DNA of 64,000 bases from Plicaturopsis crispa FD-325 SS-3 (taxonomy: Eukaryota > Basidiomycota > Agaricomycetes > Amylocorticiales > Amylocorticiaceae). A program made the translations under genes and the position numbers. Positions 1 through 11,382 of the stretch are shown in pieces. Each line of letters starts with the position of its first letter. The first letter of the stretch is position 1. The notes beneath the pieces were generated by a model. It was not told where the DNA came from, did not search any database, and saw nothing but the letters and a program-made list of their open reading frames with translations. The stretch covers positions 420,566-484,565 of the forward strand of contig KN832571.1 of assembly GCA_000827205.1 (NCBI GenBank), read 5' to 3'.

Positions 1-1482
1 CCTGATATACGCTATTGCAGAAGACACCACTGAATTACAGGTGTGCCAAACTCTTTTTTCCTAACTTTTCTTATCGTTCTAAATTACATTCCCTACAGTG
101 TCGCTAGGGAGGCTCGGGGAGGCTTGAGAACGACTGGTAAAGTTTACTACATGCTTAACATAGTTAAATTTATATTGTAGTCGTGTATCTAGTGATTTAA
201 ATGCAATTGTTTTCAATATTCTCTTAATGTGTGCCATAGTCCCTATAGTTCCAATAATCAACGCCCCAAATCAGTCAAATTAGGCCTGTCTATAACAGCT
301 ATAGGCCAACTATAACAAGCTATAGATGTATAAGGCCAAAAAAGTGCAACTATATAGTAGGCACCATTCTAGTAAAGCTATTTTTGCTATGACATCTATA
401 TAGCTGAAAAAGTGTACTATAGTTGCAAAAAAATGGCTATAGCTCACTATAGTTCTGAGGCTTTTTCCTGATGCATATATTGTGCCAAAGCATTAAGCTT
501 CATTCATCTCCCCAGACCAGGTACATGGCATATTATAAGTGACGGGATGTGCGAGTAGTGAGTCTTGTGGTGCAACACTTGGCGGTGCAGTTGCGACTGG
601 TGATAATCCGCGATGTACGGTATATCTCAGATCAGGGGCTGCTATAGCAGGTCTAACTCTGTACCCAGATACCTCTGGTGTTGTGAAAATTGTGTTACTA
701 TCTGCCTTGGGGTTCCGCACTGCCAGTAGTGTCTCCAAGTCCATTGAAATGCAAAAACCCTGGCTATAGTACTAGATCCAAAAATGATATTAATCCTCAC
801 TTGCACCCTACCACACACTACAAAATTACAGACAGCTATTAAAAGGGCTGTTCAGCTACCCTACAAAATACCACAACTAATATTCCCAGTTTTATTTCAA
901 GTGTAATCTAGCCCATACATGAAGCTATAGACTATAGTAGCGGAACCAGCCTGACATTGACCAGTCATTGTCTGAATAATTGGACTAGTTCACTGCCCGT
1001 TCTCAGGTGCACATGTCATCTGCAGCTGTGGCAATGTAGTCTACGCATGCATAGGAAAAGGAACTGGAGCAAACGAGCAAGAACAGCAGAAGCAGGCTGA
1101 GGCTGCAATAACTTAGCGGAGAGTTGAGTCGCGCGCGGCGGAATCACGCGCCACATGGCCAACCCGCTGCAGCGACAAGTTAATTAATATTGAAACAATT
1201 CGGACAAATGAATGTATTCGCAAAGGGCTAACAAGACTGATGTACGGGTACGGGAAAAGCTCATGATGGGGCCGAAGTTGGGCCGAAGACTGAAAATTGA
1301 CCACTGTGTCGCGGATCGGCGACTGTGTCGCGCCTCGGCTAGCTGTGGCTGAGTGTGACTGTGTCGCTTTTTGTCGATCCCCCTTACAAGCGGCGGGGTG
1401 GGCGGGATATGGCGGGATATGGCGGGACAGACAATGGGCCTGGGGACAATAGAACATATTTGATTCCCGCTTGTTTCGCAAC
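1..1482. repeat. AT-rich, repeat-like leader with CTATAG clusters; no gene recognised
   Basis: No convincing spliced gene is visible. Between about 290 and 460 the hexamer CTATAG and its variants (CTATAA, ACTATAG, CTATATAG) recur many times, giving a palindrome-rich stretch. Between 1390 and 1430 there is a short direct repeat of a GGCGGGATAT unit. Two small overlapping open frames at 493-769 have no recognisable domain and are probably not genes. The base composition is clearly more AT-rich than in the genes that follow. This could be the remnant of a small transposon or a local expansion of a simple sequence. I cannot assign a family, and the window edge may cut the feature. Confidence 0.35.
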
Positions 1483-3679
1483 TCAGTTGAAGTCGGACTT
1501 CTCCGACGACTTCAACTTCAACAACTTTAGTATATACTCTGACCCAACCCACTCGTAATGCCCGTCATCCACTCCGCCCTTTTTATCTTTCACCTCTGTC
1601 CACCGCACATTGATCCCCGGCTGCCCATCGACGTTCGCTAATGCACCACCGACCGCGTCCAGAAGGCCCGAGGGTTGTCGCAATACCACTTTCACGCGCT
1701 TATCCTCGTTGTCCACGGTCGGTAGTGCATCTCGTATCACGAGGGGCGAAAGGGCGAAGCTGTGCGTGTTGCGTAAACGCAGACGGACTTTATACGTCGT
1801 GGTGTTATATGTTTCCGAGAATGCCCTCGTGGTGTCAGGCGTTGTGTGTGCCGTACGCGAATATGTGAGAATGGCTCCGGAGTCCACGCCGAGGGTGCAC
1901 GAGAAAGTGTCGCCGGCACTGATATTCTGAGGAGGTTGTATGAGCATATTGGACGGAAAGGGTACATCAATACTCACGGGGATATTTGTTGCAGATATGA
2001 AGCCACCATCAAGGAAAACGCGAACAGGGCCGGCCAACAGCCTGTGCTCTGTTGTATTCTTCACCTTGGCCTATACCACCGCACTGTCAATAACTTCCGT
2101 CCCTCACGACGTAGGCGATACGCACCTGCAGGTACAGTTGCGGACGCGCACGAGGTGTGGCTACATATGTGACATTCGTCTCAAACTGCAAGACCATGAC
2201 ACCAACTTGATGCGGCAAGTTGTCGCTGGGGATGCTCGTAGGGGCGCCTTCGGCAACGGTGTACGATAGCGCAAGTGGACTCTCCGTGACCGTCGTCGTT
2301 GGCTCGGAGAAGTCAGCACCAGGCGAAGGGATGACTTCGAAGTTGTCCGATCCACTGTCTGCCACTGGTTGTGGTTGCGACTCTTGTGGCGTGATTGCTG
2401 ATCCAAACAGCCCACCAGTGGTCGGCAGCTGCCCATCTGGTGCACTGTCCTGTCGTGACTGAAAAAGTCCGCTCTCAGGTGCACTGGAGCTGGTTGACTG
2501 GGCTGTAGCCGATCCAAACAGATTGCCGGCGGGCGCTGAGTGGGTGGCTGACGATCCAAATACACCAAAACTGTGTTGTGGTTGGGTGGATTGCCCAAAA
2601 AACCCGCCAGAGGCCTGCGGGGGATTGTTTGACGACCCAAAGAGACCCGTACCACCAGCGGTAAGATTCTGACCGAACAATCCCCCGCCAGATTGAGACC
2701 AGGCGGGTTTAGGTAGCTGAGGCCGCGCCATGATCTTTCGCGACCTGAGCTCTGGCACCGTCGTATAACCTGGTGCAAAGAGGCTGCCTATCTCCCCTGA
2801 ACTCAGCGTGAGCACAACACCGGCCCAATCTTCGCCAGAGTTCTGTGTGATACGGGCACGGTAGTGTAAGGCAATTTTAGAGGCGGGCTGATCATCCTCG
2901 CCTGTTGTTGCGTATAGTTCGTATGCTGGTGTCCAATATGCGCCCTTGACAACTGGCGAGTTTTTGTTAGTACTGTTGTCGCACAATAGGATATATGGAA
3001 TGCAAATTCGTACTGTAGACCACCTTCAGCTCGACGAGCGTATCTGCATCGACGCCGAGCGTGATGTCCACGTGGGTACCCAATCCGGCTTCCTTCTTCG
3101 CGGCCACCTTGATCTCCTCTTCTAGTGCGTCAATCTGCTCATCCAGCTCCGCCACCTCAAGGATATTTTTGCGTCCCTGTTGTACGAAGCAATCGAGAAA
3201 GGCGGGTATTTGATCTGGCGGCATGTGCTCGCCAGAGAGTGTTGTCGCATAACTGACGAGAACATTCGCTTCATGTCCACGGAGGCTCTTCTCGCTCTCG
3301 AGAGCCCGCTTTTTGGCGCGAAGAGCGCGAACCGCGGGGCTGTCTTTCTCCGGTGAATGGACGGGCTGCCCAAAGAGCGAGCGCTCAGTGCCACCGCTGT
3401 GGAGGGCGACATCTAGAAGACGCGCCGCGCCAAGCCCAGTAACACGAACGCTGTGCGAATCTAGCGATGTCGGGAGCCCTTTGATCTCGACTTTGTTGTG
3501 TCCAGCCTGAATACGCATTTCATCGCTTAGAGGGACGCATTCTGTGATACTGCTATAGGGCTTACCTTCAAGTCGAGCGAAAAGGTCCGGGTGACCTCTG
3601 CGTTAAACTTGAAGACAGTGACTGCTTTGATGGCGTGTTCAGGCGCGTTGACGCGGACGGTGTGCTCCAATGCAACCAT
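1483..3679 (-). CDS. DUF4140/DUF4139 (mucoidy inhibitor A-like) protein with a GLFG-rich insert
   Basis: Four exons on the minus strand: 3679-3566, 3506-3014, 2952-2126 and 2064 to about 1483. Their phases agree and give about 671 residues. The N-terminus (HTVRVNAPEHAIKAVTVF) and the block KVEIKGLPTSLDSHSVRV match DUF4140. ELKVVYIVKGAYWTPAYEL begins DUF4139, and VATPRARPQLYLQ plus LLAGPVRVFLDGGF continue it. A coiled-coil stretch joins the two domains. Intron 2 has a perfect TACTAAC branch point. Inside the DUF4139 domain, about residues 270-370, lies a low-complexity insert with repeated GLFG/FG motifs. The family occurs from bacteria to fungi and its molecular role is unknown. The C-terminus is uncertain. 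After HYEWV the family pattern continues better in another frame (GEVRLQLSCETSG), so a further intron or a frame change near 1530 is likely. Confidence 0.8.
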
Positions 3680-4220
3680 GAGGGAGCGATGTGAGCAGCA
3701 GATGAGTAGTATACGTGCAGCACTTATCAAAGCCAGGCGTCAGGATCAGTACCAGTGTCACAGCATGCGCTTAGGCATGAGTATGATGAGGCGTGTACGA
3801 TGATGATCTATCAGTCTGGTTTAAGGCTGTGGCAGCACAACGTTGCTCCACAGCTTCACTAGACATAGATGTCTGGTTAAGGAAAGTACGAATGTCAAAT
3901 GCGTTGACAGAAAAAGACATTCACAAGGATTCAGGAAAGACGTGGATAGCATAGCGAATGAGTCGCGTCGAGGGACGCGCACACTTGCGAGTGGAACGGG
4001 TGTCAGTGCCTCGCGCGCAAGCAGGTACACACCCTCTTCCGATTATAGAGCATAAAGGGAGCCGCCAGTCAGTCAAGTTCGAGATCCAGCATAGCCAGTG
4101 CAATTAAAATTGTTGAAATATGTGATAATGGTGATTGAAGGCAGCCTGGACAAATTCATAGATTGGGATTTTGGTCAGTAACATTTCCAAAACATGCCAA
4201 GATGCAACGACGCACCCTAA
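3680..4220. other. Intergenic stretch, no gene seen
   Basis: It lies between the start of the DUF4139 gene and the 3' end of the ribosomal protein gene. Only short unsupported frames occur. No RNA gene or repeat was recognised. Confidence 0.5.
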
Positions 4221-4652
4221 TCATATGTCCAGTGCCCTCTGACCCTTGACTGCATAACCTCTAGGTGGTCTCCTCTCCCTCGTCATCTCCTCCTTTGTTC
4301 TAACTCCGCTCGTTGGCACATTCTCGACCTCGACCAGTTCCTTGACGCGGAGGATCATACCGGCAGCTGCAGGTGAATGCGCGTGATAGACCGTCTGCAT
4401 CCGACGATGAATTCCAAGCGCGACGAGAGTTGCTTTCACAGGCGCTGCTAGAGCAATAGCAGAGCGCCGTAGGGTTATTTTATAGTGGGTATTTGGCTCG
4501 GGATTGGTTTGGGATTGGGAAAGGTTTGGTGGTGGTGCAGAAGAAGAAGATGCCGTCGACGTTTGCGACTGTGAGACGGACGTGGCCAGCAGTCTCCTTT
4601 TCGACGGCGCGATGATACCACTAGTACATCGTCGTGAAAGTGTCGAGGCCAT
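4221..4652 (-). CDS. Mitochondrial large-subunit ribosomal protein uL30m (L30 family)
   Basis: A single exon encodes 143 residues. The N-terminal ~45 residues are rich in Ser, Arg and Ala and lack acids, as expected of a mitochondrial targeting sequence (start MASTLSRRCTSG). The L30 fold follows from about residue 55. HYKITLRRSAIALAAPVKAT and LVALGIHRRMQTVYH fit the uL30 signature, in which a short protein reads '(I/V)TL.RS.IG.....+.TL..LGL++'. LRVKELVEVENVP closes the domain. The ATG at 4652 was chosen because upstream in-frame codons give no targeting-like sequence. The gene is divergent from PPE1, with 137 bp between the two starts. Known role of the family: a component of the mitoribosomal 54S subunit (yeast Mrpl33 is the homologue). 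Confidence 0.85.
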   Translation of the reverse strand: MASTLSRRCTSGIIAPSKRRLLATSVSQSQTSTASSSSAPPPNLSQSQTNPEPNTHYKITLRRSAIALAAPVKATLVALGIHRRMQTVYHAHSPAAAGMILRVKELVEVENVPTSGVRTKEEMTRERRPPRGYAVKGQRALDI

Positions 4653-4789
4653 CGTTGTTAGCGGCAGCGGTCGTCGACGTTGCAAGGAAAGGTGCAAATT
4701 GCTTATGTCATCCCGCCGCGCCTGCAAGTTGACGCCACAAATGACCGACGGCCCAGTACTGACGGTATATCGCTCGTCTTGCAATCGCG
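4653..4789. promoter_or_regulatory. Short divergent intergenic region between uL30m and PPE1
   Basis: Only 137 bp separate the two start codons, so both promoters must lie here or overlap the genes. No TATA box stands out. A shared bidirectional promoter is an inference from spacing alone. Confidence 0.45.
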
Positions 4790-6453
4790 ATGTCAGATTT
4801 ATATCGGTCGGCCATGAGTGCACGCATAGCAAAGCTACCGCATCTCCCTCATGTACCTGCCGATCAAGAGGACGAGGATGGCGACGAGGACTCTGAAGCC
4901 GCCGACAGTTTGGGGTCTCTTCCAGGAAGCGGAATGGGCCCGCCTGCTATGTAATTATACCAATTCTGTATATGCACTACATCGCTAACGAAGTTATGCA
5001 GGCCCGCAGTAACGCAACGAGTCCGAGAGCAGAAACCTCCGAACCCGGCTTTTGCACCTATATCTGCGTCGGGTTTCTTCGCAGACGCGTTTCAAGTTTC
5101 TGTGCCCAGCATTGAGCTTGATGCACGTGTCTATTACACGCCGCCAGTGGTACCACCTGGCCGAAGTCCATCCAGCACCAGTGTGATGGTGTGTCACCAC
5201 GGCGCAGGCTCCTCTGCGCTCAGTTTTGCGTGCTTTGCGCGCGAGGTCACCGATCTTACAAAGGGCGAATGTGGCGTACTTGCCATCGACGCGAGACGAC
5301 ACGGAAAGACCACATCTTCAGGTAGCGATGAAAATCTATCGATCGACATCCTTTCCAGCGACCTGTGCGCGCTGCTGGGGAAGCTGTTTCCAGACCCCAA
5401 GGCCTCACCTACAATTGTTGTGCGTGCAGCTTAAATTCCATTGTGCCACGATTGTGTTCTGACACCCGATCTTGCTGCCCACCCTCTTCTCTTCCTGACC
5501 GTCTCCCTAGCTAGTAGGACACAGTATGGGCGGCGCTGTCGTTGTACGCGCGTGCCCTCTTCTGCTGGCTTCGGGATATAAGATCGTCGGTGTTGCAGTT
5601 CTCGATGTAGTTGAAGGTATGTCCTGAGAACAAGGCTACAACGAGATTCTCTGTCGATCTGTCTTTTGAAATCATGCGCAGGCACTGCGATCGAAGCCCT
5701 CCCGCACATGAACAGTCTGCTGAATGCACGCCCCGACGGATTTGCAAGTGTCGAAGACGCAGTTGAGTGGCAGTGCGTAATCATTTGTCTCATGTAATTT
5801 TGGCGGTAACACTTCTGACGCCGCGCCTTACTCAGTCTCAAAACGAAAGCAATTCACAACCCTACATCTGCACGTATCTCCGTTCCCTCAATCATCGTCC
5901 CCTCGCCATCCTCGCATACCCGTTCGACCGGTATAAATTATATCTGGAGAACACCGCTGCGGAGTACAGCACCTTATTGGTCTGGTATGTTGTTTGTGGA
6001 GCCCACTCTGCAGCATGTCCATAGCTCATCGGATCACAATGGTAAACAGAGTGGTTTACGAACCTTTCCTCACTGTTCCTCGCCACACGCACCGCTCGAC
6101 TTCTCGTCCTCGCCGGGACTGACAGGCTGGATAAGCCTCTCACTATTGGGCAGATGCAGGGTACGTCACGCGCCCTTTAATATTTGAACCTACTACTTTC
6201 TATTATCTATGGCACGTCTAACACGGGCTCTACATTGTCAGGTAAATTCCAGATGGAGGTCATACCCGCTACGGGCCATCACCTGCACGAGGTACGTTTT
6301 GCCGCCCTTCGTGTTGTATGTCTTCGGGTTGTATGTTCTGATGATTGATGTCTCGGGCAGGACGATCCGACAAGACTGGCGGAAATCTTGGTAGAGTTCT
6401 GGAGGAGAAATGACAGGGTCGTGACAGGAGTAAAGAAAGTTGGGGAGTTGTAA
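4790..6453 (+). CDS. PPE1: Protein phosphatase methylesterase 1 (PP2A demethylase)
   Basis: Eight exons: 4790-4950, 5002-5423, 5518-5616, 5682-5772, 5836-5984, 6050-6160, 6242-6291 and 6361-6453. All phases agree and give 391 residues; human PPME1 has 386. Family blocks are present in order: [20 protein letters not shown] (oxyanion region), [13 protein letters not shown], the nucleophile elbow [57 protein letters not shown] and [11 protein letters not shown] with the catalytic His. The enzyme removes the C-terminal methyl ester from the PP2A catalytic subunit. Oddity: the elbow normally reads GHSMGG, but the only GT donor in the right phase (after 5423) gives RHSMGG. A non-canonical donor one codon earlier would restore Gly. 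Confidence 0.92.
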
Positions 6454-6743
6454 GTATGGGCATAGCGACTTATGAAGTGGAACCAAACTTATGTATAACA
6501 GCCATCGACCATCGTGTTCGAAAGACTTGTAATTCTTTATAATATCCAGCCGTCACTGGTACCATCATCGCCCAGAGGGCACCCCATATTCTACCACAGC
6601 GACCTCTGCTTGCCAGCAATCGGCACCGACAGAGTGCAAGCTCACAAGGCGCATAACATCTATGTGGTATCCATCCGGTCCAACGCGCCACTTGGAAAAC
6701 GGTTCACGCACAGGACGCCGACTTTTGTCCTAGATATATGATA

Positions 6744-7565
6744 TTAGCAGTAGAAAGAGAATTGAGCAGGAGAATGAAGTATGTGACTGGCCTCTATAAA
6801 GTCGTTGAAGATTTTGGAAATTGCATAGCCTATTTCCAGGCGTGTGAGCGAACGCTTCAATGGCCTGCACACGCCAACCCATTCGGCGTACCCAGGCCAC
6901 TGCGAGGGGTGGGCACGGTTAATTGCCTATAAATGTTTTTGTAGCAATGACTCACAAGGATCTGCAGGTAGAATAGTGGGAGAGTCTCCCGACCACACCC
7001 AGTCGTTCTCTGCATAATTACTTCGTCCGGTGCACGCAGTCCGCGCCGATAGAACAGCATCTCGGCCATCGAGGCGCCCATTGAATTACGTTCAGTCGAC
7101 GATGTGAAATAGATATGCATCGTTCTCGCCTGGTCACCCATTTGCGGGACGATGACCTGCAGATACCTATGGTGCCACCAGTCGAAGAAATTGGTCTCTT
7201 TCAGATTTTTGACTTTGCGACGGCCTTTACCAATGAATCTAGGCCTCTGCGTATCGGGTATACCCTGGAACGGGGTAGAAGCATTACTAACGTCAAAAAT
7301 TAATCCGATGGCGGACACACCTGTAACTTTGTGCGTCGCGCATGACGGTCACGCAGTACCGAGATGAGAAAGTCATAGTATGCGCCTGATGATTGCCCTG
7401 GATTGCAACAATACTACAAGATTTTTGGGACACGAGAAATGAGGATCGAGTCGAACGGACCACGGAATGAATACGCACAAATAGGGTGGCATCCTCCACT
7501 CTGTAGGTACTCTGACACTGAACGTAAGTTTCTGCTAGCTGAAGCGGTACGGGGGTGCTATCCAT
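6744..7565 (-). CDS. Unrecognised multi-exon gene (hypothetical protein)
   Basis: I do not recognise the family. Plausible minus-strand exons can be joined with canonical sites. The ATG at 7565 (MDSTPVPLQLAETYVQ) leads to a donor after GATGCCACCCTATTT, then to an exon reading YCCNPGQSSGAYYDFLISV. A third begins GIPDTQRPRFIGKGRRKVKN and runs through NFFDWWHHRYLQ to FYLQIL. The last exon, INRAHPSQWPGYAEWVGVC..., ends at a TAA at 6744. The frames stay open across these joins, and the third and fourth exons look protein-like (Trp- and Arg-rich, low simple-sequence content). No signal peptide or membrane segment is evident. It may instead be a decayed gene. The spliced model is my inference. Confidence 0.4.
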
Positions 7566-8875
7566 AGCCTCTGATGGGTGTCCGTATACGTTTTTCCAGG
7601 GGGCGGGGGTTTGTAATGTGACATATCATCGTCTCGAATCCTTTTATACCGTGGAATGCCTATCAATGTATTGGGCATGAGTGAAAGACATCCTTATGTT
7701 AGTCTCAAAGCATATGGAAAACGGACCGGTATAAAGAGCATTTTAAGATTTTCACGAAGGAACAATGAACGCTTGTTCCCGAGCCTGAGCCACCCCGACC
7801 AGAGCCCAAAGGACATGGTTCCTATTCGGGCAAGTGTGGTATTCACGATGGCCAAGGCATGGCCACCGCGTGGTCAAAGCAGTTCAATAGCTCAATTTCG
7901 GGCCTAACGGAAATGCTTCAAGGCGGCAGAACCTATAAATGATCCGATAAATGAACGGGTTTAGATGCCAAAGAAACCAAGGGCGTTGCTTACCTGGACC
8001 CGTCTTTCTGAAGAAGTGGACGGACAGAGCGTCTGCTATGTGTACGGGTCCTAGGTTATACACGTGTGATGGGTACACGGACGGCGTACTGATAGATATG
8101 GATCTACGCACGATATCTTGGGGTGGCCGCGTTCTCCAAAATCTGGAAGGTGATCCATAAGTCATCCAAGCGCTCTTTTCATAGGTCTGCGTGGCGCCAC
8201 TACTGTAGGCGCCACATAGATTACAGCCAGGGAGTATGGCGCCCATCTATACCTACAGGTCTAACCCAATGGGATTTTTACGCAGTCGCTTTTGGATCCT
8301 TTCCTCAAAGTGACTGCTTTCGTCGCACAGGAACGACACCCCGTGTTGCTGCCACGAACCCCCGCTTTAGCCGCAGCATGATGAATGGGACATTCGGGTA
8401 GGTAGGGATTAGTTCGTATCGAGAACGGGGTTGTCCAGAACTCGAAAGTGGTCGTTACGAGCACTGCCAGGCAGAATGAGCGACGACTCAGCAAGAGCGC
8501 TAGCGCAGGAATGAAGCTGAATGAAGCAAAGAAACGGAAGGAGATAGGGGTGTGCTCTCCGTATAAGGGATCTTTCCAGCCATGTGACAGTTTTGGTTCG
8601 AATTGACGAGTCGCGCTTCTTCGCGTTATCCCCCATCTCCTCCTCGAATTTCCCATTTCCTACCCCCGCACCCCCTCTAACGCTTGAAACGAGATTAACG
8701 CGACAAACGACCTAACCAGACCGCGTAGTTCGTGATTTTCCGTTTGTTCGCAGGCGCAAAACTGACCGAGCCACCCGACTGAGTAGACTGACACAGCCTA
8801 CCTACTGACATTCTTTACAGCTCATCGAGACGAAACGAAACAAAACCACAAAAACATATTTGAACCCTACGCTAT
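7566..8875. other. Intergenic, nothing convincing
   Basis: Several short frames on both strands lack domain signals or splice support. The last 150 bp before 8876 are pyrimidine/A-rich, like a fungal 5' untranslated leader. Confidence 0.45.
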
Positions 8876-11382
8876 ATGGCGGCACCTACGCAGCAGCTTC
8901 CCCCGTGGCTCTCGTTGTCCGCGACCGTCGTCACCGGTGCAAACGGTGCACTCTCCACCTCGGAGACGCTCTTGAACTTGCCGTTGACTTACTACGGTCC
9001 GAGCGTGAGTGGTGTATGCAGCGCTGAACTGGAGTAGAAAGAGGGTGACTGAGCTCGATTTTGCTGCAGATTCCACTCGGCACCGATGGGTCATGGACAT
9101 ATGGCGGCCTGACTTCGCCTGCATCTACGAGCGTGACAGCGGGAACGACTACGTCTACACCTCCCTCCTCCTCTGCGACACCTTCTATTACTTCCGCCCC
9201 CTCTTCTACCTCTGCGACACCCACTTCATCCCTTTCATCATCTCCCTCTTCCTCTGCGATACCTTCTTCACCTACAACCGCCTCCTTACCAAGCTCTACC
9301 TCGGCTTCATTTTCCTTTACCGCTCCATCATCATCCCCAACCTCTCAGCAATCTTCAGGCGCGTCCACGCATCGGCGATCTGTTCTAATCGGCGCGATTC
9401 TCGGCTCCGTTCTCGGCTCCCTGTTTCTGTTGCTGCTCCTTCTCTTGTGCCTTCGCTGGAACAGTCGCCGTAAAATGCGCACTCCGCTCTGGACCGGTTG
9501 GGAGATCGTCGCTCCGGATGAAAACGACGAACGTGAGCCTGGCGAAGGCTCCCCCCGGCACAGTGGTGAAGAGGCGGACCCGTTCCTTCGCCAGAGCAGT
9601 GGCGCGTCTGCACAACCCGCGGGCGAGAACACAATGCGTGAGATAGAGCCCACGGCGCGCCTAGTGAGTGGTCCTGCTTCGTCTGGAGCGATGCCATCCA
9701 TACCGTCGATACACTCCAATTCCACGGTGTCGTCCTACGGTGCTGTCATCCCTCGCACCGAAGCGCACTCCGACGCGAATCCGCGCGCAGGTCACATCAT
9801 ACCGCCCGCGGAGCTGCTACGGATGGAGGAGGAGTTGACGACGCCCTCCTCCGCGTCGACGTCTCATCTGTCGGCATTGCTTCCGCCACCACCGCTGGAC
9901 CCCGACCGTCCTTCGCGTCGGTCGCTGGCGCCCTCCGCATTTAGTCTTCCTACTTCTGATGTGGAGGCGGACGAGAACGCGACCTTCATGACCGCCCGAC
10001 GTGTTCGTGTGCAGGACCTACCCTCCCCCGAGACGGTGCCGCCGCCTCTCCCTAGCCATGACGGGGCAGAATCAAGTTGGTTCGGTGCACGACTCAATCA
10101 GTTGAACTGGTTCAAAAATATCAGCGGATCACGTCCGGGCTCTCGGACAGGCTCGCGTTCGCGGCCGTCGTCTTGGACTGGCCGCGGCCTTACCGACCAA
10201 GATCTCGAGGTTGGATACGCGCGCCTCGGTCAGCAGAACTCCAGCTCAAAGCGACGGTCCCGTCTCGGTGCGGAGTTGGGACTCAATGCTGATGGCGAAC
10301 GACCGAATTCCAGTGTGAGCGCGAAGAGCGCTGTATCCTCGGGCAACACAGTGTATCATGACGCACGGTCGACCCCTGGTACGCCGTCTTTGGCGCCGCT
10401 TCCCCCCGCTCATACTCCGCAGTCGACGCTGCAAAGCCGCACGGATCGCAGTGCAGATGTTCCTTCTGAACCCCACTCCGGGGATGTCGACCTACTGGAC
10501 ATCCCCGCCCCCTCGCCCGTGGAGCCGTTCGCGAGTGCTTCATCGGCATCAACGCGGGAGCGAATGCCTTTCCCGCCGGGGCTCATTTCCATTGCCAAGC
10601 CGCGCAAGTGGGACGGCTCGCTGTCGTCTGGATCGCGCTCCGGTTCAAGTGGCAATGATATGCTAGAGGACGAGCCGCCACGAGCAGGAGACGGCTGGCG
10701 GACCTTGGCTGCTACAGCGGCCCACGGTGGCGGGGACAGACGCACCACATTTGGCACGGTAAGCATCACGAAGCAGTCATGTATAGCACCGTGCAAACAC
10801 TAACAACCTCCTCAGCCGCAATTTGTGCACCCACGGTCACCCACCCAATCTGAAATGGGGTCTTTGCATTCACATCTGAGCCCAACCTCTGGGACCGCCT
10901 CGCGTCGAGACCTCTCGGGCTCGTTAGGCTCAGACTCGTCACGTCCGTCCGGCCACTCTCAAGCTCGCACGGGCAGCAGTAGCATCGCACACTCAGGATC
11001 TGTATCTTCCGATGGGCGTTTGCGCGGAAGCCCAAATCCCAACGTGGGGCGCGCGAGCGTCTCGGCGATGGGCTACCCGACCCTCGCGACGTACATGACG
11101 TCCCCCCTCAGCGGCGTTGTCACGAGCTCGGGCGCCGCAGGCAGCACGATCCGGTCCACATCGAGCGACACGCACTCGGACACGAACACGAACACGACGC
11201 GCACGGAAACAACGCTCGTGGACCCTGCGACGGGCGCGATCATGCACTTCCCGAGCGTGCCCTGGCTCAGCGGGCGTGTCGCGGACTGGCCGGAGGACGC
11301 GTGGACGGAGATGCCGGGTGAGGGGCGGTGGTGGGGCCCGCCCCCGCATATGCGCTTGATGAGCGACCACGATATGGTATGA
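8876..11382 (+). CDS. Single-pass membrane protein with Ser/Thr-rich ectodomain and long cytoplasmic tail
   Basis: Three exons (8876-9004, 9070-10758, 10816-11382) with matching phases give 794 residues. Residues ~1-55 are a short conserved-looking head containing GTDGSWTYGG. Residues ~57-143 are a Ser/Thr/Pro stalk that is probably O-glycosylated. Residues ~147-172 form one strong membrane helix (SVLIGAILGSVLGSLFLLL), followed by the stop-transfer RWNSRRKMR. The remaining ~620 residues are Ser/Arg/Pro-rich and presumably cytoplasmic and disordered. No cleavable signal peptide is visible, so the helix would have to act as a reverse signal-anchor. The architecture resembles cell-wall sensors of the Wsc/Mid2 type, but I see no WSC cysteine domain. 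The function is therefore unassigned. Confidence 0.8.

Noticed and set aside
9317-9725. Several minus-strand frames opposite the membrane protein gene
   Set aside because: They mirror the Ser/Thr-rich and membrane-helix coding sequence and show no independent features.
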